Shown one piece after another: positions 43,601 through 52,400 of a stretch of 64,000 nucleotides of DNA (position 1 is its first letter; the number at the start of each line of letters is the position of its first letter). Source of the DNA: Pardosa pseudoannulata (taxonomy: Eukaryota; Arthropoda; Arachnida; Araneae; Lycosidae); assembly GCA_032207245.1 (NCBI GenBank), contig CM063502.1, positions 48,319,904 to 48,383,903 on the forward strand. The letters are read 5' to 3'. A program made the position numbers and the translations under genes. The notes under the pieces are model-generated. The model did not search any database. It was given only the letters and a program-made list of their open reading frames with translations, and was not told the DNA's origin.

Positions 43601-46116
43601 CATCATAAGCTAATTACTAGGAATAAAAGTTTCTATCAATAGCCAAAATTCTTAAACTTTTCCGGCAATTTGTTTATCAGATACGAAAATAAACCATTAT
43701 TATACGTAACAATAATTTTGCAAGCTTATTCTTAGCCCTTCAAACAATAAGGGTGCAATAATAAATTTCGAAGCTAAAGAACCGAATTTAAAAGTGAAAA
43801 AGATTTTTAGGATGGAAAAGTAATGCAACAAATAAACTTTTAAATTACATAGAAAATAAACTTTTAAAATTAATCATTAGCAAATCCACAAATAGCTCTC
43901 ATTAGACTTTTCATTTCCTGCAACTGTAACAGTAAAATATTTTGTTTTGCCCTTCATTAAGATCTTTAATTCTAATCCCTGTCTAACTTTTTCTGAGTTA
44001 AACTCCCTTATTACATGTGCTACAACTTAGAACTAAGCAGATAAATGCGTTGTTGAAAGAGGGATTACCTTTTCATTACAACTCTTAAAGAATTTGCATA
44101 TGGATTTGTACTTCTTCCCAATCAAAAGACCTGAATTATCAGAGTCATGCATAATCATCACTTCACGACGAATCCTATGAAGAGGGAAATCATTTTTGTA
44201 CAGTGTCTAGAGTAGTGCTAACAACATTATCTTTTTAGAATGAGCACTCTTGGGAGCTATTTTCTTTAGCGGTACGTTTGTTATATACGTTAATATGAAA
44301 TACACAAGATTGCATATACTTATTTTATTAGAGTAGGGAAGTTATATAAAATCAAAATTAATAAAAACAAAAACAAAAACAAAAATTTTACTTTACAAAT
44401 GTCTAATAAGATCAGTTTTAACTTATGCATGTGAAACCTGGGCAACAACTTTGTCAGATGAAAAGATACTGACGACCTTTGAAAGAAAATCCTTAGAAGT
44501 ATATTTGGAGGAATGCAAAAAATAATATACGGATCAAGAGATCAAGTTTAGAATTATATAATTTATATAATGAACTTGACATAATAAATTTCATCAAATT
44601 GTAAAGAATAAAGTGGGCAGGCCATCTAATCAGAATGGGCAATGACCGAACAACAAAAGGGTCTTCGATGCAAGACCTACAGGAACGCGAAGAAGAGGAA
44701 GACTCAACCTGAGATGGACAACTGCCTGGAAAAAGACCTTCAGGAACTTAAAGTAAAAAACTGGAAGAATTTGGGATCCAGAAGGATGTCTTGGAAAAAA
44801 GCTTATTGAGAAGGCCAAGGCCCATCCTGGGCTGTCATGCCACTGAAGAAGAAGAAGCAGGGAAGTTATAATTTAGAATCACTGTTATCCCTACTTAATA
44901 TTTCAAAGTTTCATAAAATCAATTTCATAATGGGACTACTCAACTGTAGAAACGTTGTCGTATGTTTCTGATTTATGACTGAATTTGGTTCCTCATTGCA
45001 GAACACTTTTGAAATTCTTACTGAACAACAATGTTCCTTAGAATACACTGGTCAAAGGGAATAAATACATTTATTCACTGCAGTGTATTCACAAAATGAA
45101 GCCCCTATAAATATTCAGAACTTTTTGAAATTTGCTTCGAAATATAGCCTTCCTCGTCTTATTTTAAAATTTTCAGTTTACGCATGTTAAACATACATAG
45201 TAATTCTGCTAGATTGCAATAATCATAGAAGATTAAAGAAAAAAATCTTTACTGGAAAGTATGTAAATCAAATCTGCAATTATTACATTTCAATTTTTCT
45301 GTAATAAGTCATCTTTTAAAAGATGAATAACAGGGATTTAATTTAATGTTACCCATTCCTTTTTAATGAAAGAGCTAAGCAATTTAAAATTCCACAACTT
45401 TCGTCTTTAGATTGCATTCCGTTAAAAAATAAATAACCTACTTTAAGTAATTTATAGAAAAATGGCAGGATTAGGGTGAGTTTATTAAAGAAAAAATGCT
45501 ATTGTTACTGTACAACGTACATATTAGGATTAAAAATATGGCATGTACTTAATACTATGTCAGATTATTTTTTGTAATAAGTTTTAAAAGATGGATAACT
45601 GGGATTTAATTTAACGTTACCCATTCCTTTCTAATAAACAAGCTAAGCAATTTAAAATTCCCCAATTTTCGTCTTTAGATAGCATTCTGTTAAAAAATAA
45701 ATAACCTACTTTAAGTAATTTATAGAAAAATGCAAGATTAGGGTGAGTTTATTAAAGATAAAGTGATATTGTTACTGTACAATGTACATATTAGGATTAA
45801 AAATCTGGCATGTAATTAATACTACGAAAAAACTGTAAAGACAACTAAGAACACTTGAAAAATGAATTGCAGATATAAAATAAGATGTTTATTATTTCAA
45901 ACTAAAGTCACTTTCCTTTATTTAACTTTGAATCTTAAATATTTCATCCCATAACAGTATATATTCTTTATGCATTGATTTTAATTATTTTTTTATGATT
46001 CAGGATTATTTTCTCTCAACAGACTCACATTTTTACCCCAAATGGATAAACTAAAGAAAATTATCCAGCGTATCTTAGAGTTCCAAAGGTGGTTTAATGA
46101 AATCTACCGTGACTGA
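18782..46116 (+). CDS. Alanine aminotransferase (13 coding exons, 484 aa)
   Basis: Encodes a PLP enzyme that moves the amino group of alanine to 2-oxoglutarate, giving pyruvate and glutamate. Exons: 18782-18904, 21230-21325, 25351-25459, 28734-28864, 29682-29795, 34153-34282, 35262-35341, 35421-35554, 36996-37104, 40425-40490, 41179-41334, 43404-43516, 46023-46116; all introns are GT/AG and phases join without a stop. The protein aligns without large gaps to animal ALT/GPT (human ALT1 is 496 aa). Landmarks: [10 protein letters not shown] near 145-152, MIPIPQYPL near 171-179, NPGNPSG 229-235, ADEVYQ with Asp260, the Schiff-base lysine in SGSKGYMGE (Lys301), and YHFR with Arg454. No mitochondrial targeting peptide is seen after this ATG; an acceptor lies 5 bases upstream, so an upstream exon is likely. 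Oddities: [11 protein letters not shown] and DEVYQYN differ from the usual GECGYRGGY and DEVYQDN. Confidence 0.93.
19651..19927 (+). pseudogene. Mariner transposase C-terminal remnant
   Basis: Inside intron 1 of the aminotransferase gene. A QQDN-like start is followed, after frame breaks, by [20 protein letters not shown] and [20 protein letters not shown]. This follows the mariner order SPDLAP-DFFLFP-KT-LKGHRF ... FQ-WQRRW-KCVDA. Several stops and frameshifts show that it is dead. Terminal repeats were not found. Confidence 0.55.
21230..21325 (+). CDS. Alanine aminotransferase exon 2 (residues 42-73)
   Basis: Acceptor atattttag, donor caacag|gtgatg, phase 0 at both ends. It encodes [20 protein letters not shown], which matches the ALT segment FTEVIRANIGDAQAMGQ. 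Confidence 0.9.
22431..22678 (-). repeat. 3' LTR of the Copia-type element
   Basis: Direct repeat partner of 24,386-24,625. Shared blocks include gtgcagttatctaaataa, tttattacttaaacaaaaac and cacaaca at the right edge. The left terminal dinucleotide has mutated from tg to gc. The two LTRs have diverged clearly, so the insertion is old. Confidence 0.8.
22693..23007 (-). pseudogene. Copia integrase fragment (GAG-pre-integrase/IN core)
   Basis: An open stretch of 104 codons includes VYGLPEL, then spaced Cys residues, then [20 protein letters not shown] and [15 protein letters not shown]. This follows the Copia order GLPEL ... HTDLCGP ... S-YF--FIDD-SRK-W-Y--K. The expected HTDLCGP reads TLICVDR, so the first catalytic Asp is lost or shifted. 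The frame ends at the 3' LTR. Confidence 0.7.
23608..23652 (-). pseudogene. Decayed gag zinc-knuckle motif
   Basis: The minus strand reads [10 protein letters not shown], stop, NALC. It resembles the retroviral-type CX2CX4HX4C knuckle with His changed to Asn, one stop and a spacing error. Its place upstream of the integrase fits the gag end of a Copia element. Confidence 0.45.
24386..24625 (-). repeat. 5' LTR of the Copia-type element
   Basis: Partner of 22,431-22,678. It begins tgttaccttt and ends cacaaca on the + strand. The adjoining interior read on the minus strand (gaaatgggtccagtagacac) is where a primer-binding site would sit, but I cannot match it to a specific tRNA. Confidence 0.8.
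25351..25459 (+). CDS. Alanine aminotransferase exon 3 (residues 74-109)
   Basis: Acceptor cttttaacag, donor atag|gtatta, ends in phase 1. It encodes [22 protein letters not shown], which matches ALCVNPDLL-FPDDAKKRA of ALT. Confidence 0.9.
26034..27140 (-). mobile_element. Tc1/mariner DD36E-type transposon remnant (element A)
   Basis: Minus-strand transposase relic in intron 3 of the aminotransferase gene. It starts [20 protein letters not shown] and has [16 protein letters not shown] (helix-turn-helix part), then AGPSTS-like, [17 protein letters not shown] and [14 protein letters not shown] blocks, ending with [15 protein letters not shown]. Counting residues between the QDN Asp and the IIEH Glu gives 36, with a stop codon inside. 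The 3' terminus is cacttaagggccaaaataac next to TA at 26,032-26,033. The matching 5' terminus is missing, so the copy is truncated near 27,140. Frameshifts and stops make it inactive. Confidence 0.85.
26669..27107 (-). pseudogene. Element A transposase, N-terminal half (broken)
   Basis: The first 44 or so residues are in one frame with the start Met at about 27,107 and a recognisable Tc1-type helix-turn-helix. The frame then shifts and the remaining homology is spread over other frames downstream on the minus strand. No intact catalytic domain remains. Confidence 0.7.
27215..28397 (+). mobile_element. Tc1/mariner DD36E-type transposon remnant (element B)
   Basis: A second, different Tc1-like element on the opposite strand, 75 bp from element A. 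Its ends match as inverted repeats: the left end is caccaaagagccattacttt and the right end, reverse-complemented, is cactgaacagccattacatt (16 of 20). TA dinucleotides flank both ends (27,213-27,214 and 28,398-28,399), the normal target duplication. The transposase is broken upstream, but the end is clear: [20 protein letters not shown] and later [17 protein letters not shown]. The Asp-to-Glu spacing is 36. It is inactive because of many stops. Confidence 0.85.
28734..28864 (+). CDS. Alanine aminotransferase exon 4 (residues 110-153)
   Basis: Acceptor ttttttaatag, donor ttgcga|gtacta. It encodes [20 protein letters not shown] and [11 protein letters not shown], part of the cofactor-phosphate pocket region. 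The donor is weak (GTACTA); read-through reaches a stop 14 codons later. Confidence 0.9.
29231..29260. repeat. Short interstitial TTAGG-like tract
   Basis: Six pentamers in a row: TTAGG, TTAGG, CTAGG, CTAGG, TTAGG, TTAAG. TTAGG is the ancestral arthropod telomere repeat. A tract this short inside an intron may be repair-inserted telomere sequence or chance. Confidence 0.5.
29682..29795 (+). CDS. Alanine aminotransferase exon 5 (residues 154-191)
   Basis: Acceptor caatcctag, donor tatcag|gtaagt, phase 0. It encodes [20 protein letters not shown], the highly conserved ALT block [12 protein letters not shown]. Confidence 0.92.
31546..31603. repeat. (TA)n microsatellite
   Basis: A pure TA run of about 58 bp in intron 5 of the aminotransferase gene. 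Confidence 0.95.
31852..32817. repeat. Diverged direct repeat pair, about 230 bp each
   Basis: Copies at 31,852-32,083 and 32,582-32,817 share, in order, acatttcttggtaa, tttcaaaataaata, tctaacatgtagaa, tttgaatttctttgatctta and agaggaaaagttt. They are old copies with several indels, separated by about 500 bp. No protein or known element is recognised. Confidence 0.7.
33699..33993. repeat. Diverged direct repeat pair, about 85 bp each
   Basis: Copies at 33,699-33,787 and 33,911-33,993 share ttccataatgaatcta, ctttttaagttt and ctaatccaaagtttata in the same order. They lie in intron 5 and have no recognised function. Confidence 0.65.
34153..34282 (+). CDS. Alanine aminotransferase exon 6 (residues 192-234)
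   Basis: Acceptor ttatttcag, donor aagtg|gtaaga, ends in phase 1. It encodes [20 protein letters not shown] and VINPGNPSG, the class I aminotransferase NPGNPTG block. Confidence 0.93.
35262..35341 (+). CDS. Alanine aminotransferase exon 7 (residues 235-261)
   Basis: Acceptor tactttag, donor gatgag|gtaaag. It encodes [20 protein letters not shown] followed by ADE, whose Asp260 is expected to pair with the pyridine nitrogen of PLP. The next intron is only 79 bp. Confidence 0.92.
35421..35554 (+). CDS. Alanine aminotransferase exon 8 (residues 262-305), catalytic lysine
   Basis: Acceptor cattttag, donor ggga|gtaagt, ends in phase 2. It encodes [19 protein letters not shown] and SGSKGYMGE with the Schiff-base Lys301. 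VYQYN replaces the common VYQDN. Confidence 0.93.
36996..37104 (+). CDS. Alanine aminotransferase exon 9 (residues 306-342)
   Basis: Acceptor tttattag, donor ggccag|gtaagt. It encodes [20 protein letters not shown] and [11 protein letters not shown]. The family norm here is CGYRGGY-E and RLCPPVPGQ, so this exon carries the least conservative changes. Confidence 0.9.
37105..40424 (+). other. Intron 9 of the aminotransferase gene, nothing recognised
   Basis: A 3.3-kb intron with no transposon domain that I can name. The part near 39,880-40,200 is richer in GC than its surroundings and has short overlapping open frames on both strands, but no family signature and no convincing splice sites. Confidence 0.4.
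40425..40490 (+). CDS. Alanine aminotransferase exon 10 (residues 343-364)
   Basis: Acceptor tcttccag, donor gaagca|gtaagt, phase 0 at both ends. It encodes [18 protein letters not shown], which matches VVSPPAPTDPSFAQFQAE of ALT. Confidence 0.88.
41179..41334 (+). CDS. Alanine aminotransferase exon 11 (residues 365-416)
   Basis: Acceptor attcctcag, donor gcaaaa|gtaagt, phase 0. It encodes [20 protein letters not shown] and [12 protein letters not shown], which match [27 protein letters not shown]. Confidence 0.92.
42428..42585. mobile_element. MITE-like element with long inverted repeats
   Basis: A 158-bp element whose two ends pair over roughly 35 bases. The left end has ggtctcaccaaagtcgttta and the right end, reverse-complemented, has cagtctcgccaaagtcattt. 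The centre has no coding capacity. It lies in intron 11 of the aminotransferase gene. The parent DNA transposon is not identified and a clear target duplication is hard to fix because the flanks also resemble each other. Confidence 0.65.
43404..43516 (+). CDS. Alanine aminotransferase exon 12 (residues 417-453)
   Basis: Acceptor acttatatcag, donor tttcag|gtaaat, ends in phase 2. It encodes [19 protein letters not shown] and GTYHF, which match [22 protein letters not shown]. Confidence 0.92.
44347..44858 (+). mobile_element. 5'-truncated LINE (non-LTR retrotransposon) with 12-bp target duplication
   Basis: A 512-bp insertion in intron 12 flanked by a perfect 12-bp direct repeat, agggaagttata (44,335-44,346 and 44,859-44,870). 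It ends in a gaa-repeat tail (44,845-44,857), the usual sign of target-primed reverse transcription. The interior translates, over frame breaks, to [35 protein letters not shown] and, at the end, [12 protein letters not shown]. This is the C-terminal end of arthropod LINE ORF2 proteins, after the reverse transcriptase (VLTYA-ETW ... RW-GH--RM ... R-RGRPRLRW). The perfect duplication suggests a rather recent event although the body carries stops. Confidence 0.85.
45301..45827. repeat. Direct tandem duplication, about 260 bp per copy
   Basis: Copies at about 45,301-45,560 and 45,574-45,827 share ttacccattccttt, ctaagcaatttaaaattcc, aataacctactttaagtaat and attgttactgtacaa. They lie in intron 12 of the aminotransferase gene, differ by scattered substitutions and have no coding content. 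Confidence 0.85.
46023..46116 (+). CDS. Alanine aminotransferase exon 13 (residues 454-484, stop)
   Basis: The acceptor ctcaacag (46,021-46,022) restores AGA (Arg454) and gives [20 protein letters not shown] before TGA. An upstream AG (46,002-46,003) would shift the frame and stop after 15 codons; the downstream AG gives the conserved ALT C-terminus RMTILPP-EKL. Confidence 0.9.
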
Positions 46117-46399
46117 AAACAAAACAACGACGTTTTTTAGTTACAAGAACTATCAGACTGAAGTGGAATGTGAAGGAAAAATATTCATTTGCAGAAATCA
46201 GAAAGTAAACGTCATAAGGAGAACCAATCATCTAACTCAATAGATAAGAAACTGTAGTTCTTAACTATCCCATTGCATTATGAAAATAACACCCTAGATA
46301 CATATTAAACATGCTCTCACTGTTGTACACATTTTGTTTTCTTGTGATAGTCATTTACTAAAGTTACGGTTTTTATTTTAAGATTAATTCTAATTTTTC

Positions 46400-46405
46400 A
46401 ATAAA
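46400..46405 (+). terminator. Poly(A) signal AATAAA for the aminotransferase gene
   Basis: A consensus AATAAA lies 284 bp after the TGA at 46,116, in a T-rich context. It implies a short 3' UTR. Confidence 0.6.
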
Positions 46406-46656
46406 TATAGTTTAATGCATCTTGTACTTTTGTCGTACTTCAAAAAAGAAAATGACATTATTATATTGGTCTATTAGGTTCCCGCCTTTAAATGCAAAAC
46501 TTTGTCTTAGTATTTCTAGAAAAGTATTTGAAAAACATTATTCATAAGTTAAAAGAATAATGCATGAAACTAATTAAATATGCAAGATTTCCTTATGTAA
46601 TAGTAGTCCTTCGTTTATCATATCATATTTTATTTTAAATCTAGATCAATTTAGCT

Positions 46657-46725
46657 CTCTCAGCTCTCTCTCTCTCTCATATATATACATATACATACAT
46701 ATATATACATATATATATATGTGTG

Positions 46726-46767
<42 letters not shown>
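46657..46767. repeat. Compound (CT)n / (TA)n microsatellite
   Basis: A ctctctctct run followed by tatacata steps and a pure TA run. It abuts the tRNA-like dispersed repeat that starts at 46,768 and may be its simple-sequence end. Confidence 0.9.
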
Positions 46768-46768
<1 letters not shown>

Positions 46769-47234
46769 TAGACGACCCGACAGACGTTGTCCTGTTTTAA
46801 CGCTGTAAATCCAAAAATTGTAAAATATTTTTAAATAAATTATTAATTGGACCATTTTAATGGAAAAGTAAGGAAAAAATATTTTAAAAATACTTGACGC
46901 CACCCCGCGTACAGTCATCATAAACGCAATTATATTAAATTAAAATTACACCTGTACGGTGATTCGATCCTGAGACTTCGTACTGAAGCCCATTGCGCCG
47001 ACCACTGCCCCACAGATACGTTGACAGTGAAGGTTTTGAAGCGACTTTATAATAATCTCAATAAACGCGTAATTCTGGATTTTTAATTAAAAAAACATTT
47101 TCTATCGGATCAAATTATGAATCTAAACCATTCTCGAATCAATTGCATACATAAAATTGCATCAAAATCAGTCCAGCCGTTTAGAAGGAGTTCTATTTCA
47201 AACACACGGACAGAAGATTTTCATATATAAAGAT
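46768..47234 (-). repeat. Dispersed retroelement-like repeat with tRNA-like box
   Basis: About 467 bp between a TA microsatellite and a tatataaag end. The minus strand has a tRNA-like pol III promoter order: ggggcagtggtcggcgcaat (A-box region) then tcaggatcgaatcac (B-box region) at about 47,013-46,960. The + strand left edge ctagacgacccgacagacgt and the cacacggacagaagattttc near the right edge resemble termini common in arthropod interspersed repeats. I read it as a SINE-type composite. The family name is uncertain. Confidence 0.5.
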
Positions 47235-48840
47235 TACTACTAGTTTACTGTTGCAAGAATTTAGTTATGAGTGTGAACTTACCGAATTTTAGTATGCTGA
47301 TGCGATACGAGGTTTCAAATTTACTCAATTATGATGAAATTTAGGGTTAATGCATTTTTCAAAGATATGAGTGAAATGACATGAGCGTCATAAAGGTTAT
47401 ATGCTAGTCTTTCCACTGGTGTATCGTACATGCTAGATTTAGAAAAATTCCGCAAATGTAGATCGATGTATTTGCCTTTTCAACCCCTATTTATAAATTT
47501 ATATTTATTTGAAATGTTACAGTTTCTTTTTAGTTTCACTTTTAAATTTTAGAAAAGTTTCATTTTCAAAATAATTCACAATTTCATTATATAATATTTT
47601 ATTTATTAATAACATTACATTCAAAATCAATGAGCTCAACGTTCAGAAATATTTTTTTTTCTCAAACTTGTACTGAAGTAAAACATGTTGTATCTTCAAA
47701 ATTATTTACTTATTTTCTCCATGCGATAATTTTTTTAACAATATCAAGACGATCACAATATTAAACAAATATAACTCACAACAACAACTTATGCGCAGAT
47801 TTATATGAAAAGATTCTATGGAGCTGTTTAGGAATGTGCCATCAAAAGGCGGTCGCATGACTTGAAATTTGAGCATTGGTTGAGGTCCACTCACTGTATA
47901 TTTTTATTTCTTACCACTTTTGACATCCCTATTTCCCTGCATTATACGAATCCATTATTTTATATGTACAGAGAAAACCATTTACATGGCGAAAATAAAT
48001 ATTTGCTTAACTGCAGGAAATGAACTGCGAGATGAAAATTATGTCTCCGGTGACATATCTTTAAACTATTTGTTCAAAGATAGCTTCTTCTAGTGGTCTG
48101 GCGTGGTATAGTATCGTAGGACTTACATGCAAGGATGTGTGAATGCATGCTGATAAAATATCTATATTTCTCTTACAACAATATAAACTAGTACGAAACT
48201 AAAAATACCTAATACACAGTTTAACATGTCTTATTTACCACTATTGTTACTATGAAACAACTAAAATGGAAAGAAATTTCAAACTTTTCTTTTGCTACTC
48301 ATCCTTAACTCAATGAAATTAAATACTTCAACTGGCTAGCCCTTTCGATTCTTTTGGTTGATAAAATATTTCATATGATCCCCAGAAGAAACCTATGATC
48401 GCTACCATAATATAATTATGAGCGCCTGCATGGTTTGTTCTTTCGCAATTTTAACTGCACAGTTCTAAATATAGCAAAACCGCTGTATTGCAAACTGTCA
48501 GTATACCTGAGAAGACAAGGTAAAACTAATAATCTGTATAGTCCAGTTATGTTTTAGCTTGAGTTACAGATATTTTGAACTATATAAATTTGCATTTGTA
48601 CTCTTTAGTAATGGTAAATTTGTATGAAAACACGCAAAATGTCAGCCCGATAACTTCTGCAATAGATGCTTTTCCGGTGAAATGTGCAGTTAGAATTGCA
48701 CAGTAAGTTTATCTAATTCAATTATACCCCCTATGGCAGTACATCTCTCAATGATCATCGCTCAACTTCGTAGTAAATTTACATAGTTGTGATCTATGCA
48801 TTTAACTGCATTACGAAAGTATATACACGTATGATACATA
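47235..48840. other. Intergenic DNA between convergent genes
   Basis: This stretch lies between the 3' ends of the two genes. I see no open frame with family homology, no RNA gene and no clear transposon in it. Confidence 0.4.
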
Positions 48841-48890
48841 CACACATACGCCCGCGCGCACACACATACACACGCACACATATACATACA
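48841..48890. repeat. Imperfect CA-rich microsatellite
   Basis: A run of cacacata, cgcgcgca and cacaca steps, just beyond the likely poly(A) signal of the minus-strand receptor gene. Confidence 0.85.
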
Positions 48891-48896
48891 TTTATT
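48891..48896 (-). terminator. Poly(A) signal AATAAA for the receptor gene
   Basis: TTTATT on the + strand is AATAAA on the receptor's strand. It lies 292 bp past the TGA at 49,188 and is the first consensus hexamer downstream. Confidence 0.5.
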
Positions 48897-49187
48897 TATA
48901 TTTAATGCCATCGGAACCATTCATTTGTATTCATCAACGTTAGGAAAATTAGGAATCATTTGCTCAAATGTGAACAATGAGATTCCAATTGCAGAACTGG
49001 TTTGAAAAGAGAGACTTCATCAACTGTCAGTAAGTGGGGCATCAAATTCCACTTGAAATTTTGGGATCACGGATAATAGCGTATTCTTTGATCCACGTAT
49101 TTCGTTCGTCTGAGAAGTGAGGAGGCAAGTTTAAATGCTGTTCAAATCGGTTTCAGATTGGCTCCTTCTGGACAGAAGTTTCAGGTT

Positions 49188-49478
49188 TCAGTCCCCACCA
49201 CGATCTTTAGGACCTTCTCGGAAAGTGACAGTTGGTGTTCCGGCTCGATCATCAGCTACAGTCCCCCCGTCTGCACTTGCAGTTGATTCTTCGGGTGTTT
49301 TCGATACTTCCGTCTCATGTTCATGGCAGTGCTTGTGTCTGTGGTGAAAGGTTTGCAGCGAGAACCGTCGGTGAGTACCCTTACGACCTCCACGTCGACG
49401 AGAGATGTGAGGATTCCCTTTCCGCATTGTTAGGTTTCTCAGTACCTGAAGCTGTGTGTACACACGGCGCAGTTCGAT
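49188..49478 (-). CDS. Receptor last exon: coiled-coil start and C-terminus
   Basis: Acceptor tctttttgcag, 97 codons including TGA. It begins IELRRVYTQLQVLRNLTMRK, matching the ELKKLYAQLEIYKRKKM helix of the family, then NNPH-like GNPHISRRRGGRKG, a His-rich stretch (HHRHKHCHEHE) and an acidic/Ser-rich end. The stop fits the poly(A) signal 292 bp further on, though a missed downstream exon cannot be excluded. Confidence 0.85.
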   Translation of the reverse strand: MELRRVYTQLQVLRNLTMRKGNPHISRRRGGRKGTHRRFSLQTFHHRHKHCHEHETEVSKTPEESTASADGGTVADDRAGTPTVTFREGPKDRGGD

Positions 49479-52400
49479 CTGCAAAAAGATAATTCTCAAC
49501 AAAAAGCGACAAAATGCTCATTTCTTACGAGTAATAAATTACTTTTTTATTTCAAAGAAACAAAATATGTTTGTTTTCAGATATTATAAATTGGGTATTA
49601 GATTTAAAAATGCTCACAACCCCACCAAACTTTAGATGTGCAGATAATTTTATTGCTCTCAACATGAAAGTAAAATCTCTACAATACTTTATTTTAAAAA
49701 GAAGTGAAAAAACACTTACGATGAAATACAATCTAGGTAAATCGTATTTTTTATTCTTATAGTTGAAATTATTTCTATTCCTACATTAATTTTGCTATCT
49801 TGTATCTATTAACAAAAGAATATAAAGGGTTAACATAGAGGAAAGCTACTTTAAGTGATTACGATTTTTCACAAAAGTTAAATAAAAGTTGTTGAGGTTA
49901 ATGAAAATATTACTTCAGTTGTAATGATTTGGGACTGTAAACACCATACATATCAGGTATATCATACTATAAAAGAAATTATTGCTTGAAGATGCATTGC
50001 CCATTTACTCCTTTTTGTTAACCCATTTTTTTATATGTCCAAATAAAGAAAGAGAATTAAACCATGCAGTGATATGCCACATAATTGAACTTGTTATTTA
50101 TAGTCATACAATCAACAAAGGTTGCCAGACACACGGAAATATCAGAGATGAATGAAGTTCTCACCCGAATATCTTCGGGGTCCATCTCACTTATGTTGAT
50201 ATCCGTGAAATCAACTTCGCCATTTGACGTAATGGCTTCGTGGAGTTTCAGAGTTTCGGGTCGCACGTCACCACATGAAGATGGTTGTCGCCCTGAAGAA
50301 TAGTCCGCCATCTCTGGCGGACGAGCATGGTACCACAACTGGCAACAAAAAAAAATAAGTTACGTTATTTAAAAATGTTCCTTTCTTCATTAAATAATGA
50401 CGAAGGGAGCAACAACCTACTGGGATTTGAAAAATAGTACAATTATAGGAAATAAAATATAACGCTGAAAACTAACATTCTAAATTTAAAAAAAATATCA
50501 AAAGCGAAAAACTTTTGCATTGCTAAGGTCAGTAAATTATGTAATAAATTCATAAAGTATATAACATTATTTAGGTTACAGTATTCCTCTCAGACTATCT
50601 CTCAAGTATTCTAATACCTTTTTATATAAATTTTATATATTTAGTTAATTTTAAATTAATTTCTAATGATGATAGATTGTATTAAATTAAAACTTTAAGG
50701 GACTGAAAGGTAAACTTATTTTTTAATTTATTTCGGGCTAAATTTGAAATTGTTCCTCCTTTAAGTTAAGTAATATACTATCCGGCATTTCATTTTATTG
50801 CAGAGATATTTATTATATATGATAAGTGCATCAATTTGTAGGAGCTAATCCCTTATTATCTAGCAAAAATTATTTTTAATAAATATTAAGCATTATTTAA
50901 CCCGCTCCACCGACCTGCTAATATTTTCGATGATATTGAATTCATATTTTCTAATACAGTGATATAACACACCTAATTTCCAAATTATGACGGCATTTTT
51001 AATTAAAAAGTTTCACATATATGATTCTTGTAAATGAGAAATACGAAAAAGGGGTGGGGGATCAACTACTTGTTAAACATTAGTAGTTGATAAAGATTTT
51101 AATGTTTCGTTTTAATGGGTTCAAATACGGCTGTAAGCCAAACGTTCTGCTGGGTCATTGAAATATCAGTGAGTGAAAACAAAAGACACTGACCGGACAC
51201 AAATGGTAAAAAGTAAATGGCAAAAGGTAAAAAGTATCACAGTCCAGAAACATTCAACTATATGTGTATCTTGTTAAGCTAGTGCGGCAAAATGATAGAT
51301 ATGTCTATCCCTAAAACAAGATGTCTTCAGAAAACGTCTATACAATTTTCCGCAAATGACAAAAATTCAGGTCTGGGATATAAAATTTTGTTTCATTTAT
51401 GTCAATTTTTCTTTCAAACTTTTTCATTAAATGTATGCTAATATAGAGATAATTTTAAACAGAAAAAGTTTTCGAAATTATTGAAACTTTCAAAATTTAA
51501 AATTTAACCCCATTTAAATTTTAATGTAACTCTCGAATTAAAAGTTCCATTCAGATACATTTTCCCTCCAGAACAAAGAAGATAAAATTCAAATTTATTT
51601 GTATTTAAGGTTTTTAAAAAGATTGATCTCATAATTTTAAGTAAAATAAAATCATCTTTTGTTGCGGAAAAAAATATTTTCTTTTCTTTTTTTTATAATT
51701 AATAGTCTCAAACAAAATACATAAAAGATAAATCAAAATATGTATAAACAAAATTTTTGCCATATGGACAAAAATAGAAGTTTAAAAAAATCATTCTGAG
51801 TCAGAAGTACTTAATCTCTTAGGAAAGGGTAAAGCATGAGCAATTAGTATAAAATAAAGTAATATGTTTACGTAGTTATCATGGAAACGTGCAGTTTACA
51901 TTATTTTATATTAAAAGCTTTTAATGTTAAGAGTTAAATGCTAGAGTTGTATGTCCCGGACCCACTTACAAGTTTATTATTCGATAGAACGAAGAGAATT
52001 ACTGATAATCAGGCTAATCTCTACTGAAGAAACGAAAATGACTGGAATTATTATAAGTCTCATACTCTTCTGAAGAAGCCGAAAAAAATGCTAGCATTCT
52101 AGGGGTTCTTATTGCGCAATTTACATTAGACATTTGTTAAATTTTTAGAAAAAAAGAGAAGAATATCCGCTTGCATAAACATTTTACTAGTACAAAATAT
52201 TGTCACTTATGTTGTTTATTTTCAGCCAGGTAAACATTGTTTTGTACTCTGTATAACAATTTATAAGAGATCTATTTATATATTTTGAAATGAACAAATT
52301 GAAAAAATATCAACAAATTATTATTAAATATTTCTTGATATAATGAAGAATAGATTGAGGTTATAACATTTTAATGGAGATTTAATATGCTGTTGTTCTT

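Noticed and set aside
50085..50303. 72-codon + strand open frame
   Set aside because: It is the antisense shadow of the receptor tail exon (50,165-50,338, minus strand), which has family homology and proper splice sites.
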